This document shows positions 6,097 through 11,224 of a DNA stretch of 11,224 nucleotides, piece by piece. Origin of the DNA: an uncultured Porphyromonadaceae bacterium. Lineage in GTDB: Bacteria; Bacteroidota; Bacteroidia; Bacteroidales; Muribaculaceae. The stretch's first letter is position 1. Every line of letters begins with the position of its first letter. The notes beneath the pieces are model-generated. The model saw nothing but the letters and a program-made list of their open reading frames with translations, ran no database searches and was not told the origin of the DNA. The DNA lies in contig CAMVDK010000087.1 in assembly GCA_947166165.1 (NCBI GenBank), positions 1 through 11,224 on the forward strand, written 5' to 3'. Made by a program: the position numbers and the translations under genes.

Positions 6097-7734
6097 ATGG
6101 GAAAGAAATCCGAACCAAACCTTGACGCCTATCTTGAGGGAGTTCTCGAAAACATGAACGAGGACGAACAGGCGCAGCTCATGAGCATGCTCATGTCGGT
6201 GAGCGAGAGCCCCGACTTGCTGCAACTCATGGCCAACCACAACTATTACTATCCGCACCCCGACTATAGCCGTCTGACCAAGCCCCGTGGCCAACTCATC
6301 CAGCGACTCAACAACGAGCTCCACGAACGAATCTACAACCAAGACATCGAACAGGCACCCGACGAGCGCATGCTCGACGAGTTTCTGGAAGGCTGCAAGG
6401 CGTTGCCGCGCGAAGAGCTGGCCCGCGAGCTGACCAACGACGTGTATCACCTGCTCGACTCCTATCACCGCATCAACGACCAGGAAGACGACGACATCGA
6501 TGATGCCGAAGTGCTGGAGCTGACCTTCGTCATGGTGGCCATGGAGCAGTTCTCGCTCGAAGAGTGCGTGCCGGCTGTGCTTGAACTTGTCCGGCAAGAC
6601 GCCATTTTCCACTCCTGCTACACAGGATTGCTCATCTCGCCCTTGACCACGCTGCTGCTCCACCTCTACCCCAAATCGCTGGCTCCCTTGCTCGATGTGG
6701 CGTGCGACAACCGGCTGGTGAACACGATGCGCGTTTTAACAGCCGACGTCGTGACCAGGATTGCCGCAGCGCATCCCGAGCGACGCATGGAGGTGGCCAC
6801 CTGGGCATCGTTGCTGTTGCAACACATCTCAAAAATCAAAAAAGAGAAAGGAATCACAGATTTCACGATGCTCGACAGCGCCTGCACCGTGATGGCCACC
6901 ATCCACGCCACCGAACTGCTGCCACAGCTCGAGGTGCTGTTCAAAACCATCCCGGGATTCCACAGCCTCACGCTGGGCGACGAAAAGCAAATCATCAAAG
7001 CCATCAAAGACAAGAACTTCACCTACTCAGACACTGAATTGGAGTTTGACAACATGCGCGAATTTGCGCTGATGCAACTATCCAACTTAAACTTTGACGA
7101 CGATAGTGATGACGACGGAGCCGAAGCCGAAGAGGAAATCGATTTCTTCGCTCAGGTCAAGTATCTGCCCGCCGACAAGGTGCAAGAACTGATTCTCGAC
7201 GTGAAGCTCAACCACATCGAGCCTGGCATCTGGCGGCGCATCGTGGTGCCCTCCAACATCAGCCTCGACTCGCTGGCCCGTTTGATACTCATCGCCATGG
7301 GCTGGAACGGCAGTCATATGTATCAATTTGTGAAAGGTCGTGTGTGCTACCGCATTCCCTTTGAATACCACAGCTCTTTCGACCTCGACATTGAAGACAT
7401 GCGCCTCTACAGTGCCAGCCACCTGCTGGCCCGCCGACGCTCATGGACCACTCTTGAATATGACTTAGGCGACGGCTGGGAACACCGCGTCACGGTGACC
7501 GGCACGCGCGAGTACGCTCCCGGCGAGCCTCATGTGGTGAAGCTCATCCACGGTGCGCGCGCCTGTCCGCCCGACGATGTGGGCGGAGTGTGGGGCTACA
7601 AGGACCTGTGCCACGCCGTCAAGAATCCGCGAAGCGAACAGGCCCACGAATTCAAACAATGGCTCGGCTACACCTTCAACCCCGAGGAGTTCAATCTCAA
7701 AGACGCTGCGGCCGAAGTTGATAAACTGAACTGA
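6097..7734 (+). CDS. two-part protein: helical repeat region plus pRiA4b ORF-3-like domain
   Basis: The 545-residue protein has no signal peptide, so it is probably cytoplasmic. Residues about 1-130 are helical and acidic. Residues about 137-290 look like HEAT-type helical repeats resembling DUF1186 (ELTFVMVAMEQFSLEECVPAVLELV, then LLDVACDNRLVNTMRVLTADVVTRIAAAHPE). A very acidic linker (about 333-348, DDDSDDDGAEAEEE) leads to a C-terminal domain (about 364-535) that matches the plasmid pRiA4b ORF-3-like family. Its marks are IEPGIWRRI (374-382), GWNGSHMYQF (402-411), LGDGWEH (457-463) and GARACPPDDVGGVWGY (486-501). That family is sometimes linked to mobile elements (the TnpR-like passenger protein of IS1096) but its activity is not established. 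The start gives no Shine-Dalgarno sequence, and no TAnnTTTG box was found upstream. tilS follows after 60 bases. The C-terminal domain call is strong; the N-terminal one is tentative. Confidence 0.85.
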   Translation: MGKKSEPNLDAYLEGVLENMNEDEQAQLMSMLMSVSESPDLLQLMANHNYYYPHPDYSRLTKPRGQLIQRLNNELHERIYNQDIEQAPDERMLDEFLEGCKALPREELARELTNDVYHLLDSYHRINDQEDDDIDDAEVLELTFVMVAMEQFSLEECVPAVLELVRQDAIFHSCYTGLLISPLTTLLLHLYPKSLAPLLDVACDNRLVNTMRVLTADVVTRIAAAHPERRMEVATWASLLLQHISKIKKEKGITDFTMLDSACTVMATIHATELLPQLEVLFKTIPGFHSLTLGDEKQIIKAIKDKNFTYSDTELEFDNMREFALMQLSNLNFDDDSDDDGAEAEEEIDFFAQVKYLPADKVQELILDVKLNHIEPGIWRRIVVPSNISLDSLARLILIAMGWNGSHMYQFVKGRVCYRIPFEYHSSFDLDIEDMRLYSASHLLARRRSWTTLEYDLGDGWEHRVTVTGTREYAPGEPHVVKLIHGARACPPDDVGGVWGYKDLCHAVKNPRSEQAHEFKQWLGYTFNPEEFNLKDAAAEVDKLN

Positions 7735-7794
7735 GCTGTCGCATCGCCCACCCCCACCGCCCGACAGCCGTCCGTGCAGCACACATTCACCACA

Positions 7795-9138
7795 ATGCCA
7801 ACCTGCGAATTCATCCACCATGTGCAGGCCTTCATCGAGGCCCACGCACTGCTCAACCGGAGCGACTCGGTGCTCGTGGCCCTGAGTGGCGGGGCCGACT
7901 CCGTGGCCCTGCTGCTCGCGCTGCGCCAGCTGGGCTACACCTGCCAAGCGGCTCACTGCAACTTCCATCTCCGTGGCCTGGAGTCGATGCGCGACGAGTG
8001 CTTCGTGCGCGAGCTCTGTCAGCGACTTGACGTGACGCTACATGTTGAGGACTTCGATGTGGTGCTCTACCAGCGGCAGCATCATGCATCAGTCGAGATG
8101 GCCTGCCGCGCGCTGCGCTACCGCTGGTTCGACGAACTTCGCCTCCAGACCCACTGCCAGGCCATCGCCGTGGCGCACCACCACGACGACAACATCGAGA
8201 CCATGCTGCTCAACCTGCTGCGCGGCACCGGCATCGATGGCCTCGCCGGCATGCGCCCCAAGCGCGGCCATGTGGTGCGGCCGTTCCTGTGCGTCTCGCG
8301 CGGCGACGTGGAGGCTTATCTTGCCGACTGCCACCAGCCCTACGTCACCGACAGCACCAACCTCGAGAGCCACTACGCCCGCAACCGCATCCGCAACATC
8401 GTGCTGCCCGCCATCGAGCGCGAATTTCCCGACGCCCGACGGGCGCTCACCACCACCCTGCGTCATCTGGGTGGCGCGGCCCTCGTCTTCGACCAGTGGA
8501 AAGAGCAAGTCATCGCCCAGACCCACGCCCCCGGTGGGTTCCAACTTGCCCCCCTGCTCCAGCAACCGGCACTCACGCAATACCTCCTCCACGAGCTGCT
8601 CAAGGACTACGGCTTCTCCATGGCCCAGTGCGCCCAGATGGAGCAGTGCCTGCGCAGCCGCCCCTCGGGAAAACCCGTGTTCCGCTCAAAGACCCACGCC
8701 CTCACATTGCTCGACGACTCCGGCGCGGCCCTCATTGAGCCTCTCGCCGCCCCGACCCTAGGCGAGCAGCCGATCGATGAGTTCAACACCTCCAACCTCG
8801 ACATCGACCTGAGCATCGAGTACGCCCTCGAGCCGTTCACTCCGTCGATGTGCGACGGCCGCCGCCGCGTGGCCTTTTCATGCGAACTGCTCCAGTGCAA
8901 GCAGCTCACCGTCAGGCCGTGGGCGCGTGGCGACCGCATGCGCCCCTTCGGCATGACAGGCCGCCGACTGGTGAGCGACATCCTCACCAATGCCCGCTAC
9001 ACCCGCGAGCAGAAGCGCGCCGCACGAATGCTCGTGGCCGACGGACAAATCATCTGGGCCATCGGAGTCCGAGCAGCCGATGCCTTCCGAGTCCAACCCG
9101 GCTCCACAAACTACCTCCTGCTCACCTACAACGGCTGA
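7795..9138 (+). CDS. tilS: tRNA(Ile)-lysidine synthase TilS
   Basis: TilS attaches lysine to C34 of the CAU-anticodon tRNA-Ile, using ATP, so that it reads AUA and is charged with isoleucine. The 447-residue product has the N-type ATP pyrophosphatase P-loop SGGADS (31-36), the AHCNFHLRG motif (53-61) and HHHDDNIETMLLNLLRGTGIDGLAGM (128-153), all typical of TilS. The C-terminal TilS domain is also present (RPWARGDRMRPFGM, then SDILTNARYTREQKRAARMLVADGQIIWAIGVR), so the protein is full length. The frame can be extended to a GTG at 7774, but the ATG at 7795 is preferred because the preceding residues (MQHTFTT) match nothing in the family. It lies 60 bases after the pRiA4b-type gene on the same strand and may share its transcript. 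A hairpin follows the stop. Confidence 0.95.
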   Translation: MPTCEFIHHVQAFIEAHALLNRSDSVLVALSGGADSVALLLALRQLGYTCQAAHCNFHLRGLESMRDECFVRELCQRLDVTLHVEDFDVVLYQRQHHASVEMACRALRYRWFDELRLQTHCQAIAVAHHHDDNIETMLLNLLRGTGIDGLAGMRPKRGHVVRPFLCVSRGDVEAYLADCHQPYVTDSTNLESHYARNRIRNIVLPAIEREFPDARRALTTTLRHLGGAALVFDQWKEQVIAQTHAPGGFQLAPLLQQPALTQYLLHELLKDYGFSMAQCAQMEQCLRSRPSGKPVFRSKTHALTLLDDSGAALIEPLAAPTLGEQPIDEFNTSNLDIDLSIEYALEPFTPSMCDGRRRVAFSCELLQCKQLTVRPWARGDRMRPFGMTGRRLVSDILTNARYTREQKRAARMLVADGQIIWAIGVRAADAFRVQPGSTNYLLLTYNG

Positions 9139-9181
9139 ACTCTACCGTCCGGATTCACAAGATGTCACAAGAACAAAATAA

Positions 9182-9221
9182 CTGGAGAGCTTCGACCACT
9201 GATGGTCCCAAAGCTCTCCAG
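9182..9221. terminator. probable bidirectional terminator hairpin
   Basis: An 11-base perfect inverted repeat has arms CTGGAGAGCTT at 9182-9192 and AAGCTCTCCAG at 9211-9221. Inside it, GACCA 9194-9198 can pair with TGGTC 9203-9207 around a CTGA loop. It lies 43 bases after the tilS stop and 30 bases beyond the stop of the convergent minus-strand gene at 9252, the expected place for a shared terminator. The plus strand has no T-run after it. Confidence 0.7.
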
Positions 9222-9251
9222 CCAATGCGTTGCAGAATGTTTATAGGCAGG

Positions 9252-10067
9252 TCAGTTGTTGAACAGCTGCTTGACGAGTGCCGGTGTGGTGCGGTCGCTG
9301 CTGAGCATCATCTTTGCCAGGGCGCTCTCCACACGCTTGAGGCTGGGCTCGTTCTTGACCAGCACGCACCTGTCGCCGTTGAGCAGATAGAACAGAGGCG
9401 TGGTGTTGAGGATATAGGCGTCGGCCTGCTCGATTTGCTGGGTCTTGTCCCATGTGCTTGTCACCCAGGCGGGATAAGCGGCCTTTTTGAAATCCTTTTC
9501 GCTCTTGCCGGTGTAGACGGCCACCACGCGCAGCAGCCCCTTGCCCACATAGTCGCTCAACGTGGCCGACGCGGCAAGTGCCTCACGGGCCTTGGCGCAG
9601 GCGTCGCAGTTCAGGTCGTTGAAAAACACGAGGGTGGGCACCTGGCCGCCGAGCAGCTGCGCGGTCTTGCCGTCGGCTGTGGCGAGCGTGAGGTCGGTGG
9701 CAGGGGCGCCTATGGCATTCTTCTGCGCCATCTGAAGCAAGAATTTCGGGCGGTCCTTCTCACTGTTGGAGAGCACGAAGGAGCTGGTCACGGTTTTGAG
9801 CCCCTCCATGTAGAGCACCTCGTTGTGGATGGAGTCGGTGGGGTCGCCCAGACGGTCGAGCATCTCCACCGCCTTGCGATAGCCCTTGGCGTCGCTCTCC
9901 AGGGCTTTGAAAGTCTGGCTCATGAGCATGCGGGCATTGTCGTAGGGCAAACGCGTGAGGCCCGACATCAGATTGCCGAGTTTCTCGGGGTCGACACCAA
10001 AGAATTGAGCCTGCGCATAGCAGAAGCAGGTGAGCGCCAACATGGCGCATAGCAGAATTTTTTTCAT
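9252..10067 (-). CDS. exported thioredoxin-fold protein with CDAC motif
   Basis: The 271-residue protein is a predicted periplasmic thioredoxin-like protein. The frame is open to an ATG at 10103, but the start at 10067 gives a standard signal peptide (MKKILLCAMLALTCFCYAQA, likely cleaved after residue 20) and leaves a promoter box upstream. Residues about 21-120 are helical and resemble the DUF5106-type region often fused to thioredoxin domains in Bacteroidota. The thioredoxin fold follows, with TLVFFNDLNCDACAKAR holding a CxxC at 154-157 (Cys-Asp-Ala-Cys instead of Cys-Gly-Pro-Cys) and the usual cis-Pro in TTPLFYLLNGD (P224). The acidic CxxC and missing Trp suggest a redox potential or partner different from the WCGPC lipoprotein in this window. 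It is a single gene, convergent with tilS and divergent from the YbaK-type gene. Confidence 0.82.
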   Translation of the reverse strand: MKKILLCAMLALTCFCYAQAQFFGVDPEKLGNLMSGLTRLPYDNARMLMSQTFKALESDAKGYRKAVEMLDRLGDPTDSIHNEVLYMEGLKTVTSSFVLSNSEKDRPKFLLQMAQKNAIGAPATDLTLATADGKTAQLLGGQVPTLVFFNDLNCDACAKAREALAASATLSDYVGKGLLRVVAVYTGKSEKDFKKAAYPAWVTSTWDKTQQIEQADAYILNTTPLFYLLNGDRCVLVKNEPSLKRVESALAKMMLSSDRTTPALVKQLFNN

Positions 10068-10083
10068 ACCTTTCTTGATTTTA

Positions 10084-10115
10084 TTTGCAAAGGTAAAGAA
10101 CATTCTGTAATTTTG
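10084..10115 (+). promoter_or_regulatory. Bacteroidota promoter (-33 and -7 boxes) for the YbaK-type gene
   Basis: TTTG at 10084-10087 and TAATTTTG at 10108-10115 match the -33 and -7 consensus of the Bacteroidota primary sigma factor, with 20 bases between them. The A-rich leader TTAAAAAA runs to the ATG at 10138 without a Shine-Dalgarno sequence. The -33 box directly abuts the opposing -7 box at 10088-10095. Confidence 0.75.
10088..10095 (-). promoter_or_regulatory. Bacteroidota -7 box for the CDAC thioredoxin-like gene
   Basis: The minus strand reads TACCTTTG from 10095 to 10088, matching TAnnTTTG, followed by CAAAT. The box ends 20 bases before the chosen start at 10067, which supports that start rather than the upstream ATG at 10103. 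No clear -33 TTTG lies 19-21 bases upstream. Confidence 0.6.
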
Positions 10116-10137
10116 CCCTCGTTACACATTTAAAAAA

Positions 10138-10614
10138 ATGAAAAAGCAACAAAAGACCAACGCCGCCCGCCTGCTCGATCAGGCGCAAGTGCCCTACGAG
10201 CTAGTGGCTTATGCGGTCGACGAGAACAACCTCGACGCGGGTCATGTGGCCGCCTCGCTGGGCGAGGACATCAACCAGGTGTTCAAGACGCTGGTGCTGC
10301 GCGGCGACCGCACGGGGCTTTTCGTGTGTGTGGTGCCGGGCAACGCCGAGGTCGACCTCAAGAAGGCCGCCAAGGTGTCGGGCAACAAGAAGGCCGACCT
10401 AATTGCCATGAAGGAACTGCTACCCACAACGGGCTACATACGCGGCGGATGCTCGCCGGTGGGCATGAAGAAACCGCTGCCCACCTTTTTCCACCAGTCG
10501 TGCCAGCTCTTCGACCATATCTTCGTGAGCGCCGGCATGCGCGGGCTGCAATTCAAGGTATCCCCCACCGATCTGGTGACCTTCGTGGGAGCCACACTGG
10601 CCGACCTTGTTTGA
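10138..10614 (+). CDS. ybaK: YbaK/EbsC-type Cys-tRNA(Pro) deacylase
   Basis: The 158-residue protein belongs to the YbaK/EbsC family of stand-alone editing domains related to the ProRS insertion domain. Members hydrolyse Cys-tRNA(Pro) (and some Cys-tRNA(Cys)) in the cytoplasm, clearing mischarged tRNA. Supporting motifs are the helix LLDQAQVPYELVAY (12-25), QVFKTLVLRG (47-56) with the expected catalytic Lys at 50, and FVCVVPGNAEVDLKKAAKV (62-80). The glycine motif TGYIRGGCSPVGMKK (98-112) is the clearest family signature. Length is normal (E. coli YbaK is about 159). It is the first gene after its own promoter, and aroC begins 37 bases past its stop, so the two are likely co-transcribed. The exact tRNA specificity cannot be read from the sequence. 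Confidence 0.92.
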   Translation: MKKQQKTNAARLLDQAQVPYELVAYAVDENNLDAGHVAASLGEDINQVFKTLVLRGDRTGLFVCVVPGNAEVDLKKAAKVSGNKKADLIAMKELLPTTGYIRGGCSPVGMKKPLPTFFHQSCQLFDHIFVSAGMRGLQFKVSPTDLVTFVGATLADLV

Positions 10615-10651
10615 GATTTCGACGCATCACCCACCCCCACAACCACTGTGA

Positions 10652-11224
10652 ATGAACACCTTTGGCCATATATTCCGGCTGACGAGTTTCGGCGAGTCGC
10701 ACGGCCCAGCCATGGGGGGCGTGATTGATGGCGTGCCGGCAGGCATGGCCATCGACCTCGATGCCCTGCAGCGCTTCGTGGACCGCCGCCACCCGGCGGG
10801 GAAACCCGGTGCCACCACCCGCTCCGAGCCCGACCGTGTGGAGGTGCTCTCGGGCCTGTACGACGGCCGCACACTGGGCACTCCCATCGGCTTCATCGTC
10901 CGCAACCGCGACGCGCGCAACGAGGACTACGACAAGCTGCGCGACGTCTACCGCCCCTCGCACGCCGACTACACCTACCACATGAAGTACGGCCTTCGCG
11001 ACCACCGTGGCGGCGGCCGCGCCTCGGGACGCGAGACGGTGACGCGCATGGTGGGCGGCGGCATTGCCCTGCAGCTGCTCGCCAGTCAAGGCATACGCGT
11101 GCAGGCATTTGTCGAGGCCATCGGCAGCGAGGCAGCCACGCTCAAGCCCGAGCAAATCACGCTGCCACTGGAAACGTGCGGCGAACTGTACTGCCCCGAC
11201 GAGCAGGCCTCGCGCCTGATGCAG
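10652..11224 (+). CDS. aroC: chorismate synthase, 3' end missing
   Basis: AroC makes chorismate from 5-enolpyruvylshikimate-3-phosphate with reduced FMN, the last step of the shikimate pathway. The frame runs in phase to the right edge, giving 191 codons, about half the normal length of about 355-360 residues. Family signatures are visible: FGESHG at 13-18 (with the conserved His at 17), RRHPAGKPGATTRSEPDRVEVLSG (45-68), GTPIGFIVRNRDARNEDY (76-93), RPSHADYTYHMKYG (101-114) and HRGGGRASGRET (118-129). The ATG at 10652 is 37 bases after the YbaK-type stop and lacks a Shine-Dalgarno sequence. The preceding leader is rich in C and A (ACCCACCCCCACAACCACTG). No separate promoter motif lies in the gap. 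Confidence 0.97.
   Translation, partial: MNTFGHIFRLTSFGESHGPAMGGVIDGVPAGMAIDLDALQRFVDRRHPAGKPGATTRSEPDRVEVLSGLYDGRTLGTPIGFIVRNRDARNEDYDKLRDVYRPSHADYTYHMKYGLRDHRGGGRASGRETVTRMVGGGIALQLLASQGIRVQAFVEAIGSEAATLKPEQITLPLETCGELYCPDEQASRLMQ

Noticed and set aside
6097..7734. Insertion sequence or transposase at the pRiA4b-type gene
   Set aside because: The pRiA4b ORF-3-like domain is sometimes carried by IS1096, but no transposase gene or catalytic DDE motif is visible, and the neighbours are housekeeping genes.
7774..7794. GTG start for tilS at 7774
   Set aside because: The extra seven residues are not TilS-like, and an ATG at 7795 follows with the family N-terminus.
8850..10052. Plus-strand open frame of 400 codons running from tilS into the thioredoxin-like gene
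   Set aside because: It crosses the 3' end of tilS in another frame, the terminator hairpin, and the antisense of a real gene.
9252..10103. Upstream start at 10103 for the CDAC thioredoxin-like gene
   Set aside because: It would place the start inside or upstream of the -7 box and put a non-signal stretch before MKKILLCAM. The start at 10067 gives a normal signal peptide.

Overview
The window looks like chromosomal DNA of a GC-rich member of the Bacteroidota, most likely order Bacteroidales; family and genus cannot be settled from this stretch. The evidence is two Bacteroidota-type promoters with both boxes (TTTG or TTG, then 19-20 bases, then TAnnTTTG), starts without Shine-Dalgarno sequences, many exported or outer-membrane proteins, a lipoprotein with a thioredoxin domain of the Bacteroidota TlpA type, and an OprO/OprP-like porin. 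The GC-rich codon use creates many long antisense open frames, which I treat as shadows. All intergenic gaps are shorter than 120 bases, so no stretch of more than 300 bases lacks a gene.

Layout. (1) Bases 2-1860, plus strand: the 3' part of a PI-PLC-like phosphodiesterase gene cut by the left edge, then a predicted outer-membrane beta-barrel protein 20 bases downstream. A strong hairpin at 1890-1949 separates them from the convergent block. (2) Bases 1980-4916, minus strand: a probable three-gene envelope operon, transcribed from the right as a TlpA-like thioredoxin lipoprotein, an OprP-like porin and an exported protein of unknown function. (3) Bases 4917-5032: a divergent promoter region. 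(4) Bases 5033-9138, plus strand: a FabK/nitronate monooxygenase family flavoprotein, a 69-base palindromic element, a two-part protein with a C-terminal pRiA4b ORF-3-like domain, and tilS. (5) Bases 9252-10067, minus strand: an exported thioredoxin-fold protein with a CDAC motif; a hairpin at 9182-9221 separates it from the convergent tilS. (6) Bases 10068-10137: a second divergent promoter region, with the two promoters overlapping. (7) Bases 10138-11224, plus strand: a YbaK/EbsC-type aminoacyl-tRNA deacylase and the 5' half of aroC, cut by the right edge.

How the genes fit together. Most are housekeeping or envelope functions. TilS modifies tRNA-Ile for AUA decoding, YbaK-type proteins clear mischarged tRNA, AroC makes chorismate, and the FabK-like enzyme is a flavin oxidoreductase that may serve fatty-acid synthesis. 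The redox lipoprotein, porin and unknown exported protein probably share one transcript in the envelope. I found no phage, CRISPR, complete insertion sequence or defence cassette, and no convincing new multi-gene system. The best leads are the pRiA4b ORF-3 fusion gene next to a MITE-like palindrome, the unknown exported protein in the porin operon, and the overlapping divergent promoters upstream of the YbaK-type gene.
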